Shown: positions 1 to 5,389 of the stretch, one piece after another
Layout: each line of letters begins with the position of its first letter
How positions within the stretch are numbered: the stretch's first letter is position 1
Assembly: GCA_003543035.1 (NCBI GenBank)
Contig: DPJL01000228.1
Coordinates: 1-5,389, forward strand
Length of the DNA: 5,389 bases
Direction of reading: 5' to 3'
From: Micromonosporaceae bacterium
GTDB lineage: Bacteria > Actinomycetota > Actinomycetes > Mycobacteriales > Micromonosporaceae
Made by a program: the position numbers and the translations under genes
The notes under the pieces: generated by a model
What the model was told of the DNA's origin: nothing
The model's input: only the letters and a program-made list of their open reading frames with translations
Databases searched by the model: none

Positions 1-50
1 TCTGGCTCAGCGTGTTGATGCAAAGATGGAGGCCGAATCATCGCAGGTAG
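1..50 (+). CDS. Possible C-terminal end of an upstream gene (partial)
   Basis: Read from base 3, the first bases encode a short tail, WLSVLMQRWRPNHRR, ending at a TAG at 48-50. The hydrophobic-then-basic pattern would suit the end of a FecCD-type membrane permease, and the next gene looks like the second permease of such an operon, so the first permease is expected here. The alternative frame starting at base 2 stays open to a TGA at 116-118, overlaps the next gene by 11 nt and looks less like a membrane protein tail. With only about 15 codons visible, neither the frame nor the identity is secure. Confidence 0.3.
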   Translation, partial: WLSVLMQRWRPNHRR

Positions 51-107
51 CGGGCCGGGCGTGGGCTGCTCGCGACGGCGGAGCATGGTGCGACGGCGGG
101 GCGTCCG

Positions 108-1121
108 ATGCCGGCTGAGCATGTGGTTCGTGGGAGGCGGTGGTCGGTGCTCGTGTCGCGGCGGGCGTTGCTGGCCGCGGTCGCGTTGGCGGTGCTGCTT
201 GCGGTGATGGTGGCGGCTTCGGTGTCCGTGGGAGTGACCGAGGTGCCTTTGCGAGCGCTTTGGGGCGCGGGGACGCGCGGAGAAGTGCTTCTGCTGCAAC
301 AGATCCGGCTGCCGCGGGTGGTGGCCGGGCTCCTCACCGGGGCGGCACTGGGCGTGGCAGGGTGCCTCACCCAGACACTGGCGCGCAACCGATTGGCCAC
401 CCCTGATGTGGTGGGCGTGGGGGAGGGTGCCGCATTCGCGGTGCTGCTGACCCTGCTGGGTACGAGCACCGGCATCATCGGGGCATGGTGGGCTGGGCCG
501 TTGGGTGCGATCGGCGCGGCGACCCTTGTCGTGTTGGCGGCGGGCGGACTTGGTACCCACGGACAAAGGTTTTTGGTGGTGGGTATTGGAGTCTCGGCTC
601 TGCTGAGCTCATTGGTCGAGCTGGCGATGTCGACGCAGAATATCGCCCACGCCACTGCGCTGTATAAGTGGACGATCGGCAGTCTGACCGGCCGGGGGTA
701 TGCAGGTGCCACACCACTGATGCTCGGGCTCGCGTTGCTTCTCCCGCTCGCGGCGCTCGCGGGCCAACGCCTCGCTCTGCTCCGCTTTGACGCTGAGCTT
801 GCACAATCGTTGGGGCTCAACGTGTTCCGCACTCGGCTCGCGATCCTGGCCATCGCGGTGGTGCTCGCCGGGCTTGGCGTCGGGGTCGGCGGGCCGATCG
901 CCTTCGTGGCCCTGAGCGCTCCGGTCATCGCCGGATGGCTGGCCGGTCCACAGCGCGTGCCCGTGCTCGGATCCGCGCTGGCCGGCGCGATCCTCGTGGT
1001 CACCGCGGACACCCTGGGACGGCTGCTGGGAGGCGACATCGAGATCCCGGCCGGGGTCGTCTCGAGTGTGCTGGGTGGCCCTTTCCTGTTGTGGATTCTG
1101 TTGAGAGGGGAGCGCTCATGA
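108..1121 (+). CDS. FecCD-family iron-siderophore ABC transporter permease (FepG-like)
   Basis: Inner-membrane permease of an ABC importer for ferric siderophore (or related heme or cobalamin-type) substrates; it pairs with a second permease and the ATPase encoded next. The 337-residue length is normal for the family. Visible landmarks: a basic N-terminus followed by TM1 (about 20-42), the RLPR motif (67-70), LARNRLATPD (91-100), the coupling-helix region DAELAQSLGL (228-237) that contacts the ATPase, GPIAFVALSAPVIA (262-275), and the C-terminal EIPAGVVSSVLGGPF (312-326). The YKWTIGSLTGRGY segment (186-198) resembles the FepG-type second permease. The usual PHIAR or PQIAR after GPIAFVAL is PVIAG here, a noticeable deviation. 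ATG 108 is the first usable start after an in-frame TAG at 48-50, with only a weak G-rich site upstream. The stop overlaps the ATPase start as ATGA, so the two are surely co-transcribed. The family call is firm; the exact siderophore cannot be told. Confidence 0.93.
   Translation: MPAEHVVRGRRWSVLVSRRALLAAVALAVLLAVMVAASVSVGVTEVPLRALWGAGTRGEVLLLQQIRLPRVVAGLLTGAALGVAGCLTQTLARNRLATPDVVGVGEGAAFAVLLTLLGTSTGIIGAWWAGPLGAIGAATLVVLAAGGLGTHGQRFLVVGIGVSALLSSLVELAMSTQNIAHATALYKWTIGSLTGRGYAGATPLMLGLALLLPLAALAGQRLALLRFDAELAQSLGLNVFRTRLAILAIAVVLAGLGVGVGGPIAFVALSAPVIAGWLAGPQRVPVLGSALAGAILVVTADTLGRLLGGDIEIPAGVVSSVLGGPFLLWILLRGERS
1103..1112 (+). promoter_or_regulatory. Ribosome binding site of the importer ATPase gene
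   Basis: GAGAGGGGAG sits five bases before ATG 1118, inside the last codons of the permease gene. It is a good Shine-Dalgarno match and fixes the ATPase start inside the longer open frame that begins upstream at 935. Confidence 0.7.
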
Positions 1122-1960
1122 GGCTCGTGGTGGACGGTCTACGGATGGCGTACGCCGGAACCGTTGTGGTGGAAGGAGTCGATCTGACAGCGGCGCCGGG
1201 GGAAGTCGTGGCCATCGTGGGCCCCAACGGATGCGGCAAGTCCACCCTCCTACGCGGGATCGCACGGCTACATCGGCCCGTCGATGGTCAGGTTCTGGTC
1301 GGTGCACAAGACATCTGGCAGATACGAGCTCGCGCAGCCGCGAAGCAGATCGCTCTGCTGCCGCAAACCGTTGTCGCGCCTGAGGCAATCACGGTGGCGG
1401 GCCTGGTTCGCTATGGACGGCATCCGCATCAGGGGCTCTTCCGGCAGTGGTCGCCGGAGGACGAAACCGTTGCGGCTGAAGCGATGCGGGTGACCGGTGT
1501 GACAGACCTTGCGCATCGCCGGCTGGATCAGCTTTCCGGCGGCCAACGGCAGCGCAGCTGGCTCGCCATGGTGCTGGCCCAGCAGACGCCGCTGCTTCTG
1601 CTGGACGAGCCGACGAGCGCGCTCGATCTCGGCCATCAGGTAGAGGTCTTGAGGTTGCTGCGAAAGCTGGCGAGCAACGGGCAGACCATCGTCATGGTGT
1701 TGCACGATCTGGCCAGCGCCGCTCGCTATGCCGACAAACTGATTGCCATGCGCGACGGTCGCGTCGTGGCGAGCGGCCCGCCTCGAGGTGTGGTCACCTC
1801 GGAGCTGGTGCGCTCGCTCTATGACATCGAGTCAGACGTCCTGGCCGCTCCCGGCGACGGTGCTCCAGTCGTAGTACCTCGCGACTCGAACAGGTCAGGC
1901 AGCTCCGCGAGTTCGTCCACCGAGTACTCGGGCAGCAGCGTGTCGGGGTCATCCCGGTAG
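1118..1960 (+). CDS. FecE/FepC-like ABC transporter ATP-binding protein
   Basis: Cytoplasmic ATPase that powers import through the FecCD permease encoded just upstream. All nucleotide-binding motifs are intact in the 280-residue product: Walker A GPNGCGKST (35-43), Q-loop Gln83, signature LSGGQRQR (139-146), Walker B LLLLDEP (159-165), D-loop SALD (167-170) and H-loop His196. The stretch RYGRHPHQGLFRQW (98-111) is characteristic of iron-siderophore importer ATPases. ATG 1118 was chosen because it gives the family N-terminus, has a good ribosome binding site and makes an ATGA overlap with the permease stop. The recognisable protein ends near GAPVVVPR (248-255). The remaining 25 residues are a Ser/Gly-rich tail (about half Ser) read from the antisense strand of the HAD gene, so the native stop appears to have been lost. 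The function call is firm; the substrate is inferred from family only. Confidence 0.95.
   Translation: MRLVVDGLRMAYAGTVVVEGVDLTAAPGEVVAIVGPNGCGKSTLLRGIARLHRPVDGQVLVGAQDIWQIRARAAAKQIALLPQTVVAPEAITVAGLVRYGRHPHQGLFRQWSPEDETVAAEAMRVTGVTDLAHRRLDQLSGGQRQRSWLAMVLAQQTPLLLLDEPTSALDLGHQVEVLRLLRKLASNGQTIVMVLHDLASAARYADKLIAMRDGRVVASGPPRGVVTSELVRSLYDIESDVLAAPGDGAPVVVPRDSNRSGSSASSSTEYSGSSVSGSSR
1819..1960. other. Tail-to-tail overlap of ATPase and HAD genes
   Basis: Two convergent genes share 142 bp. From 1819 to about 1882 the plus strand encodes conserved ATPase sequence, while the minus strand encodes an 18-20 residue nonconserved HAD tail. From about 1888 to 1960 the minus strand encodes the expected HAD C-terminus (SVDELAELPDLF), while the plus strand encodes the Ser-rich ATPase tail. 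The two conserved ends therefore almost touch, and each stop codon lies inside the other gene. No hairpin-plus-T-run terminator is visible between them. Confidence 0.8.
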
Positions 1961-2568
1961 TGCGCGACATCGGGGAGGTTGGCGTTGGTAATCAGTACCG
2001 GCCGCATTCCCGCGGTGAGGGCGCCCTGATGTTCGCGGCTGCCGCCGTCCCCGACGTACCAGCAATCGCCGGCCGCCACGCCGAGCCGAGCGGCCGCGGT
2101 GGCGTAGAGCCTTGCGTCGGGCTTGCGGTAGCCCTCCTGCCAGGAGAAGACGGTGGCATCGAATCGTGCGGCGAACGAGCTCTGCGGCCATCGCTCGTAA
2201 AGCTCACTGCTGCAATCGCTCAGCAGGCCAAGCCGAAAGCCGCGCTCTCGCAACAGATCCAGCACCTCGAACACCCCAGCGCGGGGTTGTTGCACCCGCG
2301 CGGCGCCTTGCCGCTGCACCACCACCGCCCGGTCCAACTGGTCCTCGGCTGGTTCGACACCGCATCGGCGAGCCATGGCCAGGAGGGTCTGCCGGGTATT
2401 GCCGTGTACGCCAGTGATGCGCTCGCTGAAGCTTGAGCTCATTACCGTGTAGAACTGGCTTGCCGAAACATCGAGTGCTGCCGCCGTGGCGGCAAACGCG
2501 TCGGATCGGTGTGCCTCGGCTGCCGGATCGGTCAGCGTGCCGAAGAAGTCAAAGACGATTGCCTGCAT
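1819..2568 (-). CDS. HAD-superfamily hydrolase
   Basis: Soluble cytoplasmic hydrolase of the haloacid dehalogenase fold, 249 residues. Motif I is FDFFGTLTD with the nucleophile Asp7, motif II is LLSDCS (115-120), motif III is the Lys of YRKPD (Lys149), and motif IV is YVGDGGSREHQGA (171-183), with Asp174. Residues about 15-90 form a helical C1-type cap. The position two after the nucleophile is Phe9, not the Asp acid/base usual in HAD phosphatases; L-2-haloacid dehalogenases also lack Asp here, so the substrate should not be assumed to be a phosphate ester. The last 20 or so residues (about 230-249) are antisense to the ABC ATPase and look nonconserved. ATG 2568 lies 9 nt after the stop of the upstream winged-helix gene with no strong ribosome binding site, suggesting translational coupling. 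The superfamily is certain; the substrate is unknown. Confidence 0.88.
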   Translation of the reverse strand: MQAIVFDFFGTLTDPAAEAHRSDAFAATAAALDVSASQFYTVMSSSFSERITGVHGNTRQTLLAMARRCGVEPAEDQLDRAVVVQRQGAARVQQPRAGVFEVLDLLRERGFRLGLLSDCSSELYERWPQSSFAARFDATVFSWQEGYRKPDARLYATAAARLGVAAGDCWYVGDGGSREHQGALTAGMRPVLITNANLPDVAHYRDDPDTLLPEYSVDELAELPDLFESRGTTTGAPSPGAARTSDSMS

Positions 2569-2577
2569 CGTCAGATC

Positions 2578-3651
2578 TTAGACAACGGCGATGTTCTGGC
2601 CGCCGATGAAGGTAAGAAGGTGCTCCGCTTCCGCCAGGACCGCCTTCGTATCCACTTTGGATAGTGGGCGGTAGGGGGTGATCAGCAGTGTGCTGTCCTT
2701 CAACGTCCACGTGCCATGCACGAAACCGTCGACGAGAAATGTCGGCCGGACAAGGCTTCCGGTGATCACCTGTTTGCGATCCTCGTCGCTGATCACGCGG
2801 GCCCGGTCGGCGTGGCTCAGGATCAGGTTGTCGTAGGCGGGCATGAACCGCACCGGGACCGGGAGGTCCGGATCGGACAGTGGCGCCTCCGGCAGATCGA
2901 AGAGCTCCTTGCCGTTCTCGTCGCGGTAGACGCGTAGCTGAGATCGCATCTCCTGCACCACTTCGCGCAGCTTGGTCAGGCCCGCCCAAGCCTGGATGTC
3001 CATGACCGAGGCTGGGCCGTAGGAGGCGAGATAGCGTAGGATCATCGTTTGCGCCGACGGTGCCGACTCCATCGGGCGGCCGAGCCAGAACTCTGCGGGG
3101 GCAACGGAAACCGGCCGGTTGCCCCAGCTGCCCCAGGTGCTACTGGGTGGGGGATGCACGAGCGCGGTCTGCAGCTCCACCGCGCCGGCGACGATGCGCC
3201 CGTTGCGATCCGGGAACCTTTCGGCGACCAGCTTTCCGAACTCGCGCCGGGTCAGGGTCCGGTCTCCCAGCAACTCACGGCCGATCGCCGTCAGCTCGGC
3301 GAGATCGAGGCCGGTGGTCTGCTCCGCGAAATAGGGCGAGCGGACCGTGCGGTCCAGCGACGGCTGGACGACCGGCCGCAGCCAGCCGAAGTCGTTGCTA
3401 CTGGCCAGATGTTGCGTGGTGCGCAGCATGGTGGAGCGCACTACACTGCGTTCGTCGAGCAGCGAAGTGAGGTCGTCGTGCTTGAACCCGGCGATCCTGG
3501 TCCACAGCCCGACATAGGGCCAGTTGGGTTCCTGAGCCTGCATCGCCACCAGATGCTCGATGACTTTCAGCGGAGCTTGTGAGGTGCGCTGCACCAGCAT
3601 CTGGCGCTCCAGCAGGGTGCGGTTGAGGGCACGCCGGGCCAAGGTCTTCAT
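2578..3651 (-). CDS. Winged-helix HTH_42 protein, AlkZ-like DNA glycosylase candidate
   Basis: A 357-residue protein of the winged-helix DNA-binding (HTH_42) family, which includes AlkZ, the bacterial glycosylase that unhooks azinomycin interstrand crosslinks, and the YcaQ/AlkX group. The N-terminal RALNRTLLERQ and HLVAMQAQEPN are family-typical; the latter contains a Q-x-Q motif (Gln38, Gln40), the position and form of the AlkZ catalytic pair as I recall it. Further family blocks are LRTTQHLASSNDF, a winged-helix-like segment ILRYLASYGPASVMDIQAWAG, FMPAYDNLILSHADRARVI, and RPTFLVDGFVHGTWTL near the C-terminus. The frame is open to ATG 3771, but the extra 40 residues do not resemble the family, so ATG 3651 (MKTLARRALN) is preferred. 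The gene lies divergent from the SOS-controlled imuA'-imuB and upstream of the HAD gene with a 9-nt gap. Family membership is confident; glycosylase activity and lesion type are inferred from the motif and context. Confidence 0.85.
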   Translation of the reverse strand: MKTLARRALNRTLLERQMLVQRTSQAPLKVIEHLVAMQAQEPNWPYVGLWTRIAGFKHDDLTSLLDERSVVRSTMLRTTQHLASSNDFGWLRPVVQPSLDRTVRSPYFAEQTTGLDLAELTAIGRELLGDRTLTRREFGKLVAERFPDRNGRIVAGAVELQTALVHPPPSSTWGSWGNRPVSVAPAEFWLGRPMESAPSAQTMILRYLASYGPASVMDIQAWAGLTKLREVVQEMRSQLRVYRDENGKELFDLPEAPLSDPDLPVPVRFMPAYDNLILSHADRARVISDEDRKQVITGSLVRPTFLVDGFVHGTWTLKDSTLLITPYRPLSKVDTKAVLAEAEHLLTFIGGQNIAVV

Positions 3652-3658
3652 GAGCACC

Positions 3659-3689
3659 AAGTTACGGCCCGCTGCGAAGTAATTTGCAA
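3659..3689 (-). promoter_or_regulatory. Possible promoter of the winged-helix/HAD unit
   Basis: On the minus strand, TAACTT (3664-3659) fits the TAnnnT -10 pattern, with TTGCAA (3689-3684) as a weak -35 after a 19-base spacer. Transcription would start about seven bases past the -10, at or next to ATG 3651, giving a leaderless mRNA. That would explain the lack of a Shine-Dalgarno site there. The elements are weak and were found by eye only. Confidence 0.3.
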
Positions 3690-3753
3690 TAGGACGAGGC
3701 CCGCTTCGCGGCGCTAAAACGGACATAGAGCACCTGTGACCAGCGGGTTCAAG

Positions 3754-3783
3754 TTGCCTAGCGGCGTTCATTCGAACTAGTGT
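3754..3783 (+). promoter_or_regulatory. Inferred imuA' promoter
   Basis: TTGCCT (3754-3759) and TAGTGT (3778-3783), separated by 18 bases, match the -35 and -10 patterns four of six and three of six (TAnnnT). The predicted start, about 3790-3792, falls at the imuA' ATG. There is no ribosome binding site between the LexA box and ATG, so a leaderless transcript is likely, as is common in actinomycetes. The -10 lies entirely within the LexA box, so LexA binding would block RNA polymerase directly. Confidence 0.5.
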
Positions 3784-3787
3784 TCTA
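3772..3787. promoter_or_regulatory. LexA-binding SOS box
   Basis: TCGAACTAGTGTTCTA matches the Gram-positive/actinobacterial SOS consensus TCGAAC-N4-GTTCGA at all but one of the twelve fixed positions (T for G at 3786). It ends four bases before the imuA' ATG at 3792 and covers the inferred -10. Its placement before an SOS mutasome operon is what the known biology predicts. The box is near-palindromic and lies about 120 bp from the start of the divergent winged-helix gene. Confidence 0.9.
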
Positions 3788-3791
3788 AAGC

Positions 3792-4475
3792 ATGGCGGGT
3801 CGCTCGACGGAGCTATCGACGCTGGTCAAAAGGGCCAGTGAGCTCAGTCCGGCGACCGCTGGGCTCGGTGCGGACCGCATGTTGCCGGTGCTGCCCGAGC
3901 TTCGGGAGCTTTTCGCCGGGCAGGGCCTGCGCCGGGGGAGCACTGTCGCGATCTCGCCCAACCCTCAGGTCAGCGGATCGACCTCATTGCTGCTGGCTCT
4001 GCTCGCCGCCACTTCGCAGGCGGGCTCGTGGTGTGCGGTGGTGGGGATGCCCCAGCTCGGGCTGGTCGCGGCCGACGAGCTCGGCATTGCCTTGGAGCGG
4101 CTGGCGTTGGTGCCGCATCCCGGTCCACAGTGGACGACGGTGGTCGCCACGCTTCTGGACGGGTTTGACGCGGTGGTGGTCGCCCCGGCCGGACCGGTCG
4201 CGGCGCCTGTGCGCACGCAGCTTGCGGCTCGGGCCCGGCAGCGCGGAAGCGTGCTCATCCCTTTCGCCGCAAGTTGGGAAGGCGCCGACGTCTGCCTCAC
4301 TCCGGAACAGGCGGTCTGGTACGGGCTGGGTCAGGGCACCGGCCGCCTTCGCAGTAGGGAGTTGACCGTTTGCGCCAGAGGCCGGGGCTCGGCCGAGCGC
4401 CCTCGCCGCACCACACTTTGGCTGCCGGGGCCGCCGGTCGAAAAGACGCAGCCACGGTTGAGGCTGGTGAAATAG
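3792..4475 (+). CDS. imuA': ImuA' RecA-like SOS mutasome protein
   Basis: Accessory protein of the SOS-induced mutasome; in mycobacteria, ImuA' works with ImuB and the error-prone polymerase DnaE2 in translesion synthesis. The 227-residue product has the actinobacterial ImuA' layout: a helical N-terminus, HPG-type or PELRELFAGQGLRRGST (35-51) leading into the RecA-like core, SGSTSLLLALLA (61-72) at the P-loop position, GSWCAVVGMPQLG (78-90), ELGIALERLALVPHPG (96-111), FDAVVVAPAG (125-134) in the Walker B region, and WLPGP (210-214) near the end. The P-loop lacks the usual Gly-Lys-Thr/Ser lysine, so ATP binding by the classic route is doubtful. ATG 3792 follows the LexA box by four bases with no ribosome binding site, implying leaderless translation. 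The TAG stop directly abuts the imuB GTG start, so the two genes form one operon. Confidence 0.88.
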   Translation: MAGRSTELSTLVKRASELSPATAGLGADRMLPVLPELRELFAGQGLRRGSTVAISPNPQVSGSTSLLLALLAATSQAGSWCAVVGMPQLGLVAADELGIALERLALVPHPGPQWTTVVATLLDGFDAVVVAPAGPVAAPVRTQLAARARQRGSVLIPFAASWEGADVCLTPEQAVWYGLGQGTGRLRSRELTVCARGRGSAERPRRTTLWLPGPPVEKTQPRLRLVK

Positions 4476-5389
4476 GTGGGGAAAGCTGTCCGGACCATGT
4501 TGGTCTGGTGCCCGGATTGGCCGGTCATCGCGGCCGAGATCGTCGACGGCATCCCAGCGGCCGGCCCGGTGGCGGTGTTATACGCCAACAAGGTGGTGGC
4601 CAGCTCGGCCGCGGCCCGGGCCGAAGGAGTGCGGCGTGGATTGCGCAAGCGGGACGCGCAATCCCGCTGTCCGCAGTTGACAGTCGTGGAGCACGATCCG
4701 AGCCGGGACATGTGTGCCTTCGAGCCGGTGGTGGCCGCGGTCGAGCAGCTGGCCGCCGGGGTGGCGGTGCTGCGCCCGGGAGTCTGTGCCTTCGCCGCTC
4801 GCGGTCCGGCCCGCTACTACGGCGGAGAGGCAGGCGCCGCGGAAAAGATCATCGAGCAGATCGCCACCGAGTGCGCGGTGGAAGCGCAGATCGGTGCCGG
4901 TGACGGAGCTTTCGCCGCACTGCTGGCGGCTCGGGCCGGGCGGCTGATTGAGCCCGGGCATACTCCGGCCTTCCTCGCCGGCCAACCGGTGTCCACATTG
5001 GATCGTCCGCAGTTGACCGATCTGTTGTGGCGGCTGGGAGTCCGGACGCTCGGGCAATTCGCGGCTCTACCACCCTCGGATGTCCTTTCCCGCTTCGGGC
5101 TGGATGCCGCGCTGGCTCAGCGATTGGCGGCGGGCAAGGACGACCGGCCGTTGGCGGTGCGCCAGCCGCCGCCCGGGCTCGAGGTCGAGGAGCGGTTCGA
5201 GGAGCCGATCGAACGGGTCGACATGGCCGCCTTCGCCGCACGCGCTCTTGCCGAACGGCTGCATGAAAGGCTTACCGGGTACGGGCTGGTCTGCACCCGG
5301 CTCGCGATCGTCGCCACCACAGTGGACGGTCAGGAGCTCTATCGCGTGTGGCGGCACGACGGGGTGCTCACCGCCACCGCCATCTCCGA
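4476..5389 (+). CDS. imuB: ImuB, Y-family polymerase-like mutasome protein (3' end missing)
   Basis: Y-family DNA polymerase homologue that, in mycobacteria, acts as the adapter linking ImuA' and DnaE2 to the beta clamp. The first 304 codons are present; family members are roughly 500 residues or more, so the C-terminal part with the clamp-binding site lies outside. Visible blocks: the ImuB hallmark LVWCPDWPV (9-17), VAVLYANKVVASSAAARAEGVRRGLRKRDAQSRCPQL (32-68, fingers/palm), FEPVVAAVE (82-90), VLRPGVCAFAARGPARYYGGE (98-118), FAALLAARAGRLI (146-158), the helix-hairpin-helix thumb DLLWRLGVRTLGQFAALP (182-199), and the start of the little-finger region. The first palm Asp and the later Asp-Glu pair of active Y-family enzymes are not seen, so it is probably not catalytic. 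GTG 4476 touches the imuA' TAG and gives the expected N-terminus; ATG 4497 in the same frame is the alternative and would start inside the conserved block. Confidence 0.92.
   Translation, partial: MGKAVRTMLVWCPDWPVIAAEIVDGIPAAGPVAVLYANKVVASSAAARAEGVRRGLRKRDAQSRCPQLTVVEHDPSRDMCAFEPVVAAVEQLAAGVAVLRPGVCAFAARGPARYYGGEAGAAEKIIEQIATECAVEAQIGAGDGAFAALLAARAGRLIEPGHTPAFLAGQPVSTLDRPQLTDLLWRLGVRTLGQFAALPPSDVLSRFGLDAALAQRLAAGKDDRPLAVRQPPPGLEVEERFEEPIERVDMAAFAARALAERLHERLTGYGLVCTRLAIVATTVDGQELYRVWRHDGVLTATAIS

Noticed and set aside
38..1039. A long open frame on the minus strand opposite the permease (333 residues).
   Set aside because: Its product is low-complexity Pro/Ala/Ser/Thr/Arg with no family resemblance; it is the antisense shadow of a clear FecCD permease in GC-rich DNA.
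935..1117. An N-terminal extension of the ABC ATPase from ATG 935.
   Set aside because: It overlaps the conserved end of the permease, reads as Arg/Gly-rich nonsense, and ATG 1118 has a good ribosome binding site and the family N-terminus.
1887..1902. A TCGAAC half-site that could be a second SOS box.
   Set aside because: Only the left half matches; the right half (GTCAGG region) does not resemble GTTCGA, and it lies inside coding sequence.
2348..2363. A GTTCGA half-site within the HAD gene.
   Set aside because: The partner half-site is absent, and the hexamer is expected by chance at this base composition.
3049..3582. A plus-strand open frame of 177 codons opposite the winged-helix gene.
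   Set aside because: No recognisable motifs, and the minus-strand product matches a known family over its whole length.
3667..3710. A repeated GGCCCGCT element in the divergent intergenic region.
   Set aside because: Two short GC-rich copies only, without symmetry to the promoter elements; easily due to chance.
4370..4903. An open frame bridging the imuA'-imuB junction on the plus strand.
   Set aside because: Arg/Gly-rich out-of-frame shadow; the imuA' and imuB frames match their families throughout and abut at 4475/4476.

Overview
The window is high-GC DNA with G/C-rich third codon positions. It reads as a chromosomal piece of an actinomycete. The strongest support is the imuA'-imuB pair of the actinobacterial SOS mutasome and an actinobacterial-type LexA box (TCGAAC-N4-GTTCTA) directly before it. 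The genus cannot be fixed from sequence alone; Pseudonocardiaceae or a relative would fit, but that is a guess.

There are three blocks. (1) Positions 1-1960, plus strand: the tail of an iron-siderophore/cobalamin-type ABC importer operon. It holds a possible C-terminal scrap of an upstream gene, a FecCD-family permease (108-1121) and its FecE/FepC-like ATPase (1118-1960), the last two joined by an ATGA overlap. The substrate-binding protein is not in the window. (2) Positions 1819-3651, minus strand: a two-gene unit, 9 nt apart. It consists of a winged-helix (HTH_42, AlkZ-like) protein carrying the QxQ motif of AlkZ-type DNA glycosylases, then a HAD-superfamily hydrolase. The HAD gene runs tail-to-tail into the ATPase gene with a 142-bp antisense overlap. 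(3) Positions 3754-5389, plus strand: an SOS promoter with a LexA box, then imuA' (3792-4475) and imuB, which begins at a GTG touching the imuA' stop codon and runs off the right end.

The right half looks like a DNA-damage locus. ImuA' and ImuB are accessory factors for error-prone DnaE2 synthesis, and the divergent gene is predicted to excise alkylated or crosslinked bases. The LexA box lies in the shared intergenic region and covers the inferred -10 element of imuA', where the transcript is probably leaderless. Whether the box also controls the divergent glycosylase-like gene is open. The importer on the left has no evident functional link to the repair block; its one structural peculiarity is the reciprocal read-through overlap with the HAD gene.

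I see no tRNA, rRNA, CRISPR array, insertion sequence, attachment site or convincing intrinsic terminator. The only gene-free stretches are about 51-107 and 3652-3791, both under 300 bases.
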